The translations under genes and the position numbers were made by a program. Under the pieces are notes generated by a model. The model was given only the letters and a program-made list of their open reading frames with translations. It ran no database searches and was not told the DNA's origin. This document shows positions 1 to 7,935 of a stretch of 64,000 nt of DNA, piece after piece; within the stretch, counting starts at the first letter, position 1; each line of letters starts with the position of its first letter. Source of the DNA: Sinorhizobium terangae (lineage in GTDB: Bacteria; Pseudomonadota; Alphaproteobacteria; Rhizobiales; Rhizobiaceae); the NCBI RefSeq assembly GCF_009601505.1, contig NZ_WITC01000023.1, positions 57,964 to 121,963 on the forward strand, read 5' to 3'.

Positions 1-172
1 CCGCGGAGATGTTTTCAAGTCCCGCCAGCATCCGCAGCAGCGTGGATTTTCCGCAACCGGAGGGGCCGACGAGAATGACGAACTCGCCGTCCTCGATTTC
101 GATGTTCACGCCCTTGATTACGGGAAAGGCACCGAACGATTTCCTGACGTCCACAAAGTCCACGGCTGCCAT
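1..172 (-). CDS. Sugar ABC transporter ATP-binding protein (N-terminal part, cut by window edge)
   Basis: Only the first 57 codons lie in the window; the gene continues beyond base 1. The visible N-terminus reads [14 protein letters not shown], then a Walker A box GPSGCGKST followed by LLRMLAGLE. This is the usual start of UgpC/MsmK/MalK-type ATPases that power carbohydrate importers at the inner membrane. The ATG at 170-172 is preceded by GGGAGG at a good distance. It is on the same strand as the SDR and denD genes, 85 bases after the SDR stop, so it may be the last visible gene of that operon and belong to an importer for a sugar acid. The substrate cannot be read from this fragment. Confidence 0.85.
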   Translation of the reverse strand, partial: MAAVDFVDVRKSFGAFPVIKGVNIEIEDGEFVILVGPSGCGKSTLLRMLAGLENISA

Positions 173-257
173 AAGCGTTCCTCCCAATATCTGCCCATGC
201 TGATCGCCTGCGTCCGGCCGTCCCCCTGCCCGTCGCAAGCGACCTCTTGGAATTCTC

Positions 258-1034
258 CTATCCGCGGCCGACTAACGGCATCTTCGTCGCCATGACGGTC
301 ATCGTCAGCACGTTGGCTGTCAGCGGCAGGCTCGCCATGTAGACGACGGCCTCGGCCACGTGCGCGACGGGAATGGTCGGTTCGGCTGCGATCTCTCCAT
401 TGGCCTGCAACACACCCGTGCTCATCTTCTCGGTCATATCGGTCGCAGCATTGCCGATGTCGATCTGGCCACAGGCGATGTCGTGCGCGCGCCCATCGAG
501 CGCGATGGATTTCGTCAGCCCCGTGATCGCGTGTTTGGTCGCTGTATAGGGGGCGGAATTCGGCCTCGGCGTCGTCGCCGAAATGGAACCGTTGTTGATG
601 ATCCGTCCGCCACGCGGGTTTTGGCTTTTCATCAGCCGGAAGGCATGCTGGGTGCAGAGGAAGGCGCCGGTCAGGTTCGCCGAGACGATGTCGCTCCACT
701 GCTCGAACGTCACATCCTCGAGCGGCACCGGCGGCACGTTCGTGCCGGCATTGTTGACCAGCAGGTCGAGCCGATCGAATTCGTCCCGGATCGCGCCGAA
801 TAGCGCAGCGACCTCAGCCGGGTTGCCGACGTCGCAGGTGATCGCCCGCACAGTGCCGCCGGTCTCCCGCGCGATTTCGTCGGCCGCGTCCTCAAGCACG
901 TCAGGCCGGCGGCCGGTGATCACGAGGCTGTAGCCCTCGGCGCTCAAGGCTTTGGCGATCCCGCGACCGACGCCAGTACCGCCGCCGGTCACGAGCACGA
1001 TCTTTCCTTCGCCCGATCTTTTCGCCTGCGCCAT
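258..1034 (-). CDS. Short-chain dehydrogenase/reductase (SDR), 258 aa
   Basis: A classical NAD(P)-dependent SDR of normal length. The cofactor motif TGGGTGVG is at about residues 16-23, NNAG at 94-97, and the catalytic Ser/Tyr/Lys are S150, Y163 and K167 (YTATK). The ATG at 1032-1034 was chosen because GGAGGGAGGATCTGAC lies just before it and the next possible upstream starts run deep into denD. Only one base separates it from the denD stop, so the two are almost certainly co-translated. It probably oxidises or reduces a hydroxy-acid or polyol linked to the tetronate pathway, but its substrate is unknown and it is not one of the named pathway enzymes. It could also be a generic 3-oxoacyl-ACP reductase-like SDR. 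Confidence 0.88.
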   Translation of the reverse strand: MAQAKRSGEGKIVLVTGGGTGVGRGIAKALSAEGYSLVITGRRPDVLEDAADEIARETGGTVRAITCDVGNPAEVAALFGAIRDEFDRLDLLVNNAGTNVPPVPLEDVTFEQWSDIVSANLTGAFLCTQHAFRLMKSQNPRGGRIINNGSISATTPRPNSAPYTATKHAITGLTKSIALDGRAHDIACGQIDIGNAATDMTEKMSTGVLQANGEIAAEPTIPVAHVAEAVVYMASLPLTANVLTMTVMATKMPLVGRG

Positions 1035-1035
1035 G

Positions 1036-2019
1036 TCAGATCCTCCCTCCGAGTTCGTCCTCGATATGGATCCGGATGATCTCGTCGAAATTGCTTTCCG
1101 CCGTGAAACCGAGCTCGCGCGCCCGCCGGGCATCAAAATCGGTGGGCCAGCCGGCAACGATCGAGGCGATGACGGGATCCGGTTCGCGGCGAATGAGGCG
1201 TGCCGCCTTCTCGCCGGCAACCCGCCGAAGCGCCTCGATCTCTTCGCCGACCAGTGCCGACAGGCCCGGCATGGTCAGGTTGCGCCGCGGCCCGATGCTC
1301 GCCGTGTCCATGCGCGCCGCATGCACGAAGAAACCGACGGCCGAACGCGGGCTTGCGAACCAGTGACGGACATTCTCGTCCACCGGCAATACCGCCTCCT
1401 GCCCGACCAGCGGCTCGCGCAGAATGTTGGAGAAAAACCCTGATGCCGCCTTGTTGGGCTTGCCGGGCCGAACGCAAATGGTCGGGAGGCGGATGCCGAT
1501 GCCGTCGAAGATGCCTCGGCGCGTATAGTCGGCGAGCAGCAATTCGCAGATAGCCTTCTGCGTGCCGTAGCTCGTCAGCGGCGTCGTGAAAAACTCGTCC
1601 CCGATCTTTTCCGGGAAGGGCTGGCCGAAGACGGCAATCGACGAGGCAAAGATGACGCGCGGGAAATAGGGGCCGTTGCGGCCTTCGTGGCGGATCGCCT
1701 CGAAAAGCGAACGCGTACCGTCCAGATTGATGCTGTAGCCCTTGTCGAAATCGGCCTCCGCCTCGCCGGAAACGATCGCCGCCAGATGAAAGATGACATC
1801 CGGCCGCGACGCGATGAGCCGTTCTGCTCCGCCTTCGGACGACAGATCGACCGCCGGCGCCGTCGAAGTCGCGGAAAGTGTCGCGGGCACTGGTGCCTGG
1901 ACCACGTCTACTAGCGTAAGCCGGGTGACCTCATAGCCGAGAGCGCCCGGCTCTGCGGCGAGCCTCTCGACCAGCTTGCGGCCGATCATTCCGGCCGCAC
2001 CTATGACCATGACATGCAT
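1036..2019 (-). CDS. denD: D-erythronate dehydrogenase, 327 aa
   Basis: An extended-SDR (nucleotide-sugar epimerase-like) protein with N-terminal GAAGMIG (residues 7-13) for NAD binding and a Y151xxxK155 active site. Its opening residues and length match DenD, which oxidises D-erythronate at C2 to 2-oxo-tetronate in the cytoplasm. The genes for the following steps (otnI, otnK, otnC) lie within 8 kb, which strongly supports the name. The ATG at 2017-2019 has GGAGG 11 bases upstream. It follows the GntR regulator by 40 bases and precedes the SDR by one base, so it sits in a gntR-denD-SDR(-ABC) operon. It could in principle be another uronate/erythronate epimerase-like dehydrogenase; the context makes DenD most likely. 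Confidence 0.85.
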   Translation of the reverse strand: MHVMVIGAAGMIGRKLVERLAAEPGALGYEVTRLTLVDVVQAPVPATLSATSTAPAVDLSSEGGAERLIASRPDVIFHLAAIVSGEAEADFDKGYSINLDGTRSLFEAIRHEGRNGPYFPRVIFASSIAVFGQPFPEKIGDEFFTTPLTSYGTQKAICELLLADYTRRGIFDGIGIRLPTICVRPGKPNKAASGFFSNILREPLVGQEAVLPVDENVRHWFASPRSAVGFFVHAARMDTASIGPRRNLTMPGLSALVGEEIEALRRVAGEKAARLIRREPDPVIASIVAGWPTDFDARRARELGFTAESNFDEIIRIHIEDELGGRI

Positions 2020-2059
2020 TCGCGGCGAACCTCCGTTTTAGGCCCGGGAAATTCCGGGT

Positions 2060-2836
2060 TCAGCGTGTCTTCCCACCCTTGCCTGCCGGCCTTTCCGCCC
2101 GCCCGTGTTCAGCGAGCAATTCCTTCGTTGTCTCGTAGATTCGCATGAGATGATGGCGAAACGCCGCGACGACGGCCTCGCGGTCGCGCCGGGCAAGCGC
2201 TGCCACGATCTCGCTGTGATCCTTGTAGCTGGCATCTATGGCGCCGGGTCGGGACATGGCGCTGCGCCGGTAATTCATCATGTAGGTGTAGAGATCGGTG
2301 ACGAAGTCGGAGAGCAGCGGATTGCCGCAACCCCGATAGATCGCCACATGGAATTCACGGTCGCAGATCAGGAATCGCATGGCATCGTCGCCGCCGAGCC
2401 GCTGCGCTTCGAGCAGGCTCTCCAGCTTGCTGAGCGTGTCGTCGTCGATGTTCTCGGCGGCATCACCCACGACCTTCAGCTCGATATGGAGCCTTGCGGC
2501 ATGAACCGCCTCGAGATCATAGCTGTCGATGGCATTCGGCGAGGCGATCGTGACGGTGACGTCGCTGAGGTCGACATTGGCAACCCGGCTGCGGCTGCCT
2601 TGCGAAACCTCGATGATCCCGCGTGCGGCAAGCATCTGGATGGCGCCGCGCACCGTCTCCCGGCTGACATGGAGCACGTTGGCGAGTTCGCGTTCGCCGG
2701 GAAGCTCGTCGCCCGGATGCAGCATGTTGGTCGCAACGAGAACCATCAGCTTGTCGGCAATCACGTCACGCGCCGTGCGGCGTTCGAGGCTCCGCCCGAT
2801 CTTCGGCATTTGCGTGAGTATGGGACTGCCATTCAC
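2060..2836 (-). CDS. GntR-family transcriptional regulator, FadR/FCD subfamily, 258 aa
   Basis: The N-terminal winged helix-turn-helix is at about residues 20-85 (GDELPGERELANVLHVSRET). A helical FCD ligand-binding domain is at about 105-235, with the usual D/H metal-ligand residues spread over its helices. Regulators of this class bind a small carboxylate and repress neighbouring catabolic genes. The start is a GTG at 2834-2836, with GGAGG nine bases upstream; the ATG ten codons further in has no ribosome site. It is the first gene before denD and the SDR, and diverges from the cupin gene. A perfect-arm inverted repeat lies directly upstream (2852-2882), so autoregulation is likely. Erythronate or threonate would be the natural effector, by inference from the neighbours. 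Confidence 0.9.
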   Translation of the reverse strand: MNGSPILTQMPKIGRSLERRTARDVIADKLMVLVATNMLHPGDELPGERELANVLHVSRETVRGAIQMLAARGIIEVSQGSRSRVANVDLSDVTVTIASPNAIDSYDLEAVHAARLHIELKVVGDAAENIDDDTLSKLESLLEAQRLGGDDAMRFLICDREFHVAIYRGCGNPLLSDFVTDLYTYMMNYRRSAMSRPGAIDASYKDHSEIVAALARRDREAVVAAFRHHLMRIYETTKELLAEHGRAERPAGKGGKTR

Positions 2837-2851
2837 TGCGCCGCACCTCCA

Positions 2852-2882
2852 ACTGATCCACTGGTTGGTCCACCGGATCAGT
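2852..2882. promoter_or_regulatory. Putative operator of the GntR/FCD regulator
   Basis: An inverted repeat with 8-bp perfect arms, ACTGATCC at 2852-2859 and GGATCAGT at 2875-2882. Further in, TGG at 2862-2864 and CCA at 2870-2872 also match. The centre holds GGTCCACC, whose GGT/ACC half-sites resemble FCD-type operators. It sits two bases upstream of the regulator's ribosome site, in the divergent gap between gntR and the cupin gene. Binding here would block the gntR-denD-SDR transcript. Assignment to this regulator is inference from position. Confidence 0.5.
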
Positions 2883-3068
2883 CATACGAATAGACTGCGC
2901 AAACGAAGGCATGGTCAAGGCAAGTTCGTCGCGGCACTGCATCAAAAATGCGCGCACCATTTTGTGCAACGCACGCAAGCAAGAAAAAATAGTCGAGAGG
3001 CCCGCTCGCTCTCACCAACTACCATCGAGTGATGTGCTATATAGATTGCAACTGACAAGGAGGTGGCT

Positions 3069-3554
3069 ATGTCAACTTTCCGGAATGCAGTCGTCTCTTT
3101 GCCCGGCAAAGAGCGGATAGCGAAAACGCCGTTTGGTGCGAAGGTTGTTATCCATGCCACGGCCGCCGAGACTGGAGGTGCATTCGGAATGTGGGAGACC
3201 TTCACGCCTCCAGGTCATGGCCCGGCCCCTCACACGCACACACGAGAGACCGAAGTCTTTCGCGTGATCCGTGGCCTCTATCGTTTCCAATGCGGTGATG
3301 ACGAGTTTGACGCGCCACCAGGAACCGTCGTGGTTCTGCCACCGCATGTGCGGCACGCTTGGCGAAACATCAGTGACGAACCCGGCCAAATGTTCGGTAC
3401 CGTCATCCCGGGCGGTTTCGAGCAATTGTTTATCGATATCGATGCTTCTTGTGCCGACACTCCCGAGAAAATTGCCGTGATCGAAGCGCACCTGGGAATC
3501 GTCAACGATATGACTTTGGCTCTCGGACTCGCAGATCGGACTGTTGCTGACTGA
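3069..3554 (+). CDS. Cupin-domain protein, 161 aa
   Basis: A single cupin fold: residues about 45-115 contain HTHTRETEVF and a later PPHVRHAW, the two histidine-rich cupin motifs that usually hold a metal ion. Small proteins of this kind are quercetinase-like dioxygenases, isomerases or simple sugar-binding cupins, and no specific reaction can be read. The ATG at 3069 has AAGGAGG at 3057-3063, five bases before it. A possible -10 element (TATATA) lies near 3039-3045. It is transcribed away from the GntR regulator and converges with otnC, 98 bases away. Its place inside the tetronate island suggests a link to sugar-acid handling, but none is demonstrated by the sequence. Confidence 0.85.
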   Translation: MSTFRNAVVSLPGKERIAKTPFGAKVVIHATAAETGGAFGMWETFTPPGHGPAPHTHTRETEVFRVIRGLYRFQCGDDEFDAPPGTVVVLPPHVRHAWRNISDEPGQMFGTVIPGGFEQLFIDIDASCADTPEKIAVIEAHLGIVNDMTLALGLADRTVAD

Positions 3555-3652
3555 TCATCGAACGCCAAGGGTCAGCCCGCTGTCGCGAACCGAGAGTCTG
3601 GCGATCTTTTTGTCGTTCGTGTCAGGTTTGAGTCCCTGGCTCCCGGCTGACA

Positions 3653-4330
3653 TCACCCGTGGTCATGCCCCTCATGCCCACCAAGCGATGGCAGGTCGAG
3701 CCCGAAGGTCTTGGCAAGATCGGCCACCTGCTCCGGGCTGAGATAGCGTGGATTGAGATTGCGCAGCAGCAGGTAGAGCTTTGCCGTTTCCTCCAATTCT
3801 TCGGTGACGAACACCGCAGCCTCAAGGCTGTCGCCCGCCACCACCGGACCATGATTGGCGAGCAAGACCGAGGAGTACTTGCCCGCAAGTCCGCGGATCG
3901 CATCGGCGACGGCCGGGTCGCCGGGTCGATAATAGGGCACGAGCGCCGTCTCACCGGCGCGCATGAGATAGTAAGGCGTCATCGGCGGCAGCGCGGTGCG
4001 CGGATCGATCTCCGGCAACATGGTGAGCGCCACCGCGTGGGTGGAATGCAGGTGCACGATCGCCCGGGCGCTGCCACGCGACTCATAGAGGGCGGAGTGA
4101 AGCGGGATTTCCTTCGTCGGCTTGTCGCCGGAGATGAGCCGGCCGGCTGCATCGAGCCGCGATATGCGGGCGGGGTCGAGGAAGCCGAGCGAGGCATTGG
4201 TCGGCGTTACCAGCCAGCCGCCATCGTCGAGCCGAAGCGATATGTTGCCGGAGGAGCCGGGCGTCAGGCCCCGTTCGAATAGGGATCGCCCGTAACGGCA
4301 GATTTCCTCACGCAGACGTGTCTCGGACAT
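3653..4330 (-). CDS. otnC: 3-oxo-tetronate 4-phosphate decarboxylase (class II aldolase family), 225 aa
   Basis: Class II aldolase/adducin fold. The phosphate-binding stretch TPGSSGNIS is near residues 23-31, the paired metal-ligand histidines are in HLHSTHA near 93-99, and ANHGPV lies near 156-161, which is the family's zinc-site pattern. OtnC decarboxylates 3-oxo-tetronate 4-phosphate to dihydroxyacetone phosphate, feeding glycolysis. The ATG at 4328-4330 has GAAAGGA upstream and was preferred to a TTG two codons earlier. It lies 17 bases after the LacI regulator on the same strand, so the two form an operon facing away from the permease/ltnD/otnI/otnK transcript. The C-terminus GGHEGHDHG is unusually histidine-rich. 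L-fuculose-phosphate aldolase-like enzymes are the alternative, but context favours OtnC. Confidence 0.87.
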   Translation of the reverse strand: MSETRLREEICRYGRSLFERGLTPGSSGNISLRLDDGGWLVTPTNASLGFLDPARISRLDAAGRLISGDKPTKEIPLHSALYESRGSARAIVHLHSTHAVALTMLPEIDPRTALPPMTPYYLMRAGETALVPYYRPGDPAVADAIRGLAGKYSSVLLANHGPVVAGDSLEAAVFVTEELEETAKLYLLLRNLNPRYLSPEQVADLAKTFGLDLPSLGGHEGHDHG

Positions 4331-4347
4331 AGGCAAATCCTTTCAAA

Positions 4348-5352
4348 TCAGGCGGTCGCGCCCTCGACCAGTTCGAATCCGAGATCAACGACCTGCGGTG
4401 GCGCGTTCGTGACCACCAGTTCCGCCGCTATCCGTCCAGTCGCGACGCGAGGCGTCCGTATGGTCGAGAGCGGCTGCGGCGTCACTCGGCCGATATCGAG
4501 GCCGTTATAACCGAAGATCGCCAGTTGTGAGGGAACCGAGATTCCGTGCGCCAGGCAGTGAAAATAGCCGCCGAGCGCCATGTCGTCGTTCGAAAAATAG
4601 ACCGCGTCGAGGTCGCGACGCCTTGCCAGCAGCCGCTCCAGTCCCAGCCGCCCGCTTTCCACCGACGATCCGCCAGCGTAGATTTCCCGATCAGCAAGCG
4701 GAGCACCGGCCGCGCCGAGCGCTTCAGAAAGCCCGGCAAAGCGCTTGCCGGCGCGCGTGTCGCGATCAAGGTCGTGCCCAACATAGCCGATCCGACGATA
4801 GCCGCGCTTCAACAGGAACTCGGCGCTTGCACGCCCGGCAGCACGATTGGAATAGCCGACCGCGAGATCCAGCGCCGTGCCATCGAGATCGAGCAGTTCG
4901 ACGACCCGGCAGCCGCTCGCGCGCAACATCTTCAGCGTGCGCTCGCTGTGTTCGAAGCCGGCAAGCATCACCGCCGTCGGCCGCCAGGCGAGCATTGCAG
5001 CGACGAGCGCCTCCTCGCGCTCGGGATCGTAGTCGGTGACGGAGAAGACGGCCTGATGCTGATTTTCCTCCAGCACAGTGCTCGCCCCGCGCAATACATC
5101 CGGAAAGACGATGTTGGAGAGCGACGGGATCACGAAGGCGACGAGCCGCGACCCGGCGGACGCGAGCGTGCCGGCGATGCGGTTCGGCACATAGCCGAGT
5201 CGTTCGACCGCTTCCATCACCCGGTCCCTCGTCTTCTTGGAAAACGAGCCGTGATCGCGCAAGACGCGCGACACGGTGCTCTCGCCGACGCCGGCGGCTT
5301 CCGCGACCTCGGCAAGCGTCACCGCCGGATGGTGCCTGAAATCCAAAGTCAC
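4348..5352 (-). CDS. LacI-family transcriptional regulator of the tetronate genes, 334 aa
   Basis: An N-terminal LacI helix-turn-helix (VTLAEVAEAAGVGESTVSRV) is followed by a periplasmic-binding-protein-like effector domain of normal length. The start was set at GTG 5350-5352 because AGGAGG lies seven bases upstream and the resulting 334 aa fits the family; an in-frame ATG at 5378 has no clear ribosome site. The gene reads into otnC 17 bases later and diverges from the MFS/ltnD/otnI/otnK genes. Three palindromes of the type TTTGGCAGCGCTGCCAAA lie in the divergent gap. The simplest model is a repressor of both arms that responds to a tetronate or pathway intermediate; the ligand is inferred. 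Confidence 0.9.
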   Translation of the reverse strand: MTLDFRHHPAVTLAEVAEAAGVGESTVSRVLRDHGSFSKKTRDRVMEAVERLGYVPNRIAGTLASAGSRLVAFVIPSLSNIVFPDVLRGASTVLEENQHQAVFSVTDYDPEREEALVAAMLAWRPTAVMLAGFEHSERTLKMLRASGCRVVELLDLDGTALDLAVGYSNRAAGRASAEFLLKRGYRRIGYVGHDLDRDTRAGKRFAGLSEALGAAGAPLADREIYAGGSSVESGRLGLERLLARRRDLDAVYFSNDDMALGGYFHCLAHGISVPSQLAIFGYNGLDIGRVTPQPLSTIRTPRVATGRIAAELVVTNAPPQVVDLGFELVEGATA

Positions 5353-5445
5353 ATTCTCGCCTCCTGACAGCCTGCCATCCATCCCGAGCCCTGGTGCCGC
5401 TCGGCGCTCGAGATCTGTCGTTCGATTCAATAGATAACCCGAATA

Positions 5446-5463
5446 TTTGGCAGCGCTACCATT
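5446..5463. promoter_or_regulatory. LacI-type operator, copy 1 (imperfect)
   Basis: TTTGGCAGCGCTACCATT: the left half-site is perfect and the right half carries changes. Its centre is 23 bp from copy 2 and it lies about 83 bases upstream of the lacI GTG. It fits a site through which the regulator would control its own gene. Confidence 0.65.
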
Positions 5464-5468
5464 TTTCA

Positions 5469-5486
5469 TTTGGCAGCGCTGCCAAA
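5469..5486. promoter_or_regulatory. LacI-type operator, copy 2 (perfect 18-bp palindrome)
   Basis: TTTGGCAGCGCTGCCAAA is identical to its own reverse complement and has the central CG typical of LacI-family operators. It is the middle of three sites in the gap between the LacI gene and the MFS gene. A possible -10 sequence, CCTATA, follows on the + strand near 5489-5494. Confidence 0.75.
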
Positions 5487-5500
5487 ATCCTATAGGGGAG

Positions 5501-5518
5501 AATGGCAGCGCTGCCAAA
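5501..5518. promoter_or_regulatory. LacI-type operator, copy 3
   Basis: AATGGCAGCGCTGCCAAA has the same 14-bp perfect core as copy 2. The centre-to-centre distance to copy 2 is 32 bp, about three helical turns, which would let dimers bind on the same face. It ends 61 bases before the MFS start codon, so binding would sit downstream of or over the MFS promoter. Confidence 0.72.
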
Positions 5519-5579
5519 CAGGCGCCGCGCCGCGCCGGGGTGGAGCAAGGGTCCCGGGAACCTAGAGGAGGAGGAAATC

Positions 5580-6921
5580 ATGACGCTGCAAACGCAGGCG
5601 CCGGTCGCTGGCGCGCATCTCGAACGGACGGTCGAGGATCGCGCCTATACCAAGGTTTTCTGGAGAATCGTTCCATTCTTGATGCTCTGCTACGTGGTCG
5701 CCTATCTCGACCGCGTCAATGTCGGCTTTGCCAAGCTGCAAATGTCGAGCGAGCTTGGCCTGTCGGAAGCGGCCTATGGCATCGGCGCCGGCATTTTCTT
5801 CATCGGCTATTTTCTGTTCGAGGTGCCGAGCAACGTCATCCTGAACAAGGTCGGCGCCCGCGTATGGATCGCCCGTATCATGATCACGTGGGGCGTCATC
5901 TCCGCCGCTTTCATGTTCACGACGTCGGAAAGCGTGTTCTACGTCCTGCGTTTCCTGTTGGGTGTCGCCGAGGCCGGGTTTTTCCCTGGAATCATCCTCT
6001 ATCTCACGACCTGGTACCCGGCGCATCGCCGCGCCAAGATCATCACCACCTTCATGTCGGCAATCCCGATCTCATCCATCTTCGGCAATCCCGATCTCAT
6101 CCATCTTCGGCAATCCGCTTTCCGGCCTGCTGATGGATAGTTTCCATGGAACGCATGGCCTTTCCGGCTGGCAATGGATGTTCCTGATCGAGGCAGTTCC
6201 CGCGATCCTTTTCGGTATCGCCACCTTCTTCTATCTTGACGACACGATCGGCCATGCGAACTGGCTGACGAAGGAGGAAAAGAACGTGCTGGCGGCCAAT
6301 ATCGACGCCGAGAATCGGGTGAAATCGTCGAGCCCGCACAGCATCGCCGGAGCGCTGACCGATCGCCGCGTCTGGCTCATGTGCCTGATCTATTTCTGCT
6401 TCGTCCTCGGACAATACGGACTGAATTTTTGGATGCCGACGATCGTGAAGGCGACCGGGGTGACCGGAAACCTCAACATCGGTCTTATTTCCGCGATCCC
6501 CTATCTTTGCACCTTCGTCGTCATGCTCGTGCTCGGACGTTCTTCGGACCGTTTCCGCGAACGGCGCTGGCATCTCGTCGTCCCGGCAGTCATTGCTGCC
6601 GGCGGTTTCGTCGCGGCAACCGTAGCGACGAGCACCACCGTCGCGATCGTCTGCCTCTCGCTCGCTGCCGCAGGCGCCATAAGCTGCGCACCGCTCTTCT
6701 GGTCGCTGCCGACCGCCTTTCTCGCAGGGACCGGAGCTGCGGCCGGGATCGCCTGGATCAACTCGGTCGGCAACCTCGCAGGCTTCCTGGGACCGTTCCT
6801 GGTCGGTTATCTGAAGGACTTCACCGGCAACAACAGCGCGGGCATGTATTTCCTGGCCGCGGCTCTTATCGTCGGCGCGCTCGCCGTGCTGACGGTTCCT
6901 GCCAAGACCGTCAACCGCTAG
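5580..6921 (+). pseudogene. MFS anion:cation symporter-like permease, disrupted by a 25-bp tandem duplication
   Basis: The ATG at 5580 has GAGGAGG before it. The first frame encodes an MFS permease start (about six membrane segments; DRVNVGFA after helix 1) and then hits TAG at 6138-6140 after 186 codons. The second half continues in another frame from about 6060 (FGNPLSGLLMDSFHG) to the stop at 6921. The break coincides exactly with a 25-bp duplication at 6059-6108; removing one copy restores a 438-aa protein of normal length for the tartrate/phthalate-type (ACS) symporters. It is the first gene before ltnD, so it was or is the tetronate uptake permease by context. As sequenced it cannot make a full permease. 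A duplication error in assembly is possible. Confidence 0.88.
6057..6116 (+). repeat. 25-bp direct tandem duplication, about 2.4 copies
   Basis: Copies occupy 6059-6083 and 6084-6108 and are identical; the shared edge sequence TCGGCAATCC appears at 6057, 6082 and 6107. A single-copy ancestor would therefore already carry TCGGCAATCC twice, 25 bp apart, which is the classic substrate for slipped-strand duplication. The 25-bp length adds one base modulo three and shifts the MFS reading frame. Confidence 0.92.
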
Positions 6922-6938
6922 AACCAATGACACTGTAC

Positions 6939-6959
6939 CCCTCCGGCCTTTCCGGAGGG
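6939..6959 (+). terminator. GC hairpin between MFS gene and ltnD
   Basis: Arms CCCTCCGG (6939-6946) and CCGGAGGG (6952-6959) form a perfect 8-bp stem with a 5-base loop. No T-run follows, so it may be an mRNA-stability or attenuating hairpin rather than a full terminator. It lies 17 bases after the MFS stop and about 20 before the ltnD ribosome site. Confidence 0.45.
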
Positions 6960-6992
6960 TCAACCCGACATCCGAGACTGGAGGATATCGTC

Positions 6993-7925
6993 ATGACACT
7001 GCATGTTGAAAATCCCGGCCGCAGTGCCGTGGCCGCGGTGATCGGCCTCGGCTCGATGGGGTTCGGCATGGCGCAGGCGCTGAAGCGTGCGGGTCTCGCG
7101 GTCGTCGGCTACGACGTCGCTCCCGCCGCCGTCGCGCGCTTCATCGCGGAAGGCGGTCGCGGGGCGAGCACGCTCGGAGAGGCCGTTCGCGATGCCGACA
7201 TCGTCGTTTCGGTGGTCGTCAACGCCGTACAGACCGAAGCCGTCCTGTTCGGCCCGGAGGGTATCGCAAGCGTCATGAAGCCCGGCGCCGTCTTCATTTC
7301 GTCTGCAACGATGGACCCGGCGATCGCGCGTGATCTCGCGCAGCGGGTCGAAGCGCTCGGTTTCCACTATCTCGACGCGCCGATCTCCGGTGGCGCTGCA
7401 AAAGCGGCGAAGGGCGAATTGACGATCATGGCGTCCGGGTCGGCACGAGCCTTCGCCGCGGCCCGCCCTGCCCTCGACGCGATGGCCGCCAAGGTGTACG
7501 AGCTCGGCGACGCCGCCGGTACCGGCGCGGCCTTCAAGATGATCAACCAACTCCTGGCCGGCGTGCACATCGCTGCCGCCTGCGAGGCCATCAGCTTCGC
7601 TGCCAAGCAGGACCTCAATCTCGAGAAAGTCTACGAGGTGATCACCGCCTCGGCCGGCAATTCCTGGATGTTCGAAAACCGCATCCCGCATGTGCTCGCG
7701 GGCGACTACACACCGCTCAGTGCCATCGAGATTTTCGTAAAAGACCTCGGCATCGTTCAGGATATGGCTCGCGCGGAGCGCTATCCGGTGCCGCTCGTGG
7801 CGGCTGCCTTGCAGATGTATCTCGCGGCTTCCGGCGCCGGCATGGGGCGCGACGACGACTCTTCGCTTGCGCGGCTCTATGCGCAGCTTTCCGGCGCGCA
7901 ACTGCCAGGCACGATCAAGGCATAA
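6993..7925 (+). CDS. ltnD: L-threonate dehydrogenase, 310 aa
   Basis: Beta-hydroxyacid dehydrogenase family. The NAD-binding GLGSMG is near residues 18-23, the substrate motif DAPISGGAAKAAKGELTI near 128-145, and the catalytic lysine K182 sits in GTGAAFKMINQLLAG. LtnD oxidises L-threonate at C2 to 2-oxo-tetronate. The start is the ATG at 6993 with GGAGG upstream; an open frame extends far upstream but overlaps the permease gene out of frame. It is 10 bases from otnI and shares the transcript with otnI and otnK. Tartronate-semialdehyde or 3-hydroxyisobutyrate reductases are sequence relatives; the adjacent otnI-otnK pair makes LtnD the best call. Confidence 0.88.
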   Translation: MTLHVENPGRSAVAAVIGLGSMGFGMAQALKRAGLAVVGYDVAPAAVARFIAEGGRGASTLGEAVRDADIVVSVVVNAVQTEAVLFGPEGIASVMKPGAVFISSATMDPAIARDLAQRVEALGFHYLDAPISGGAAKAAKGELTIMASGSARAFAAARPALDAMAAKVYELGDAAGTGAAFKMINQLLAGVHIAAACEAISFAAKQDLNLEKVYEVITASAGNSWMFENRIPHVLAGDYTPLSAIEIFVKDLGIVQDMARAERYPVPLVAAALQMYLAASGAGMGRDDDSSLARLYAQLSGAQLPGTIKA

Positions 7926-7935
7926 GGACGACACC

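Noticed and set aside
6381..6992. In-frame upstream extension of ltnD by 204 codons
   Set aside because: It overlaps the MFS gene in another frame, is Arg-rich and has no family similarity, while the ATG at 6993 has a good ribosome site and starts exactly where the family begins.
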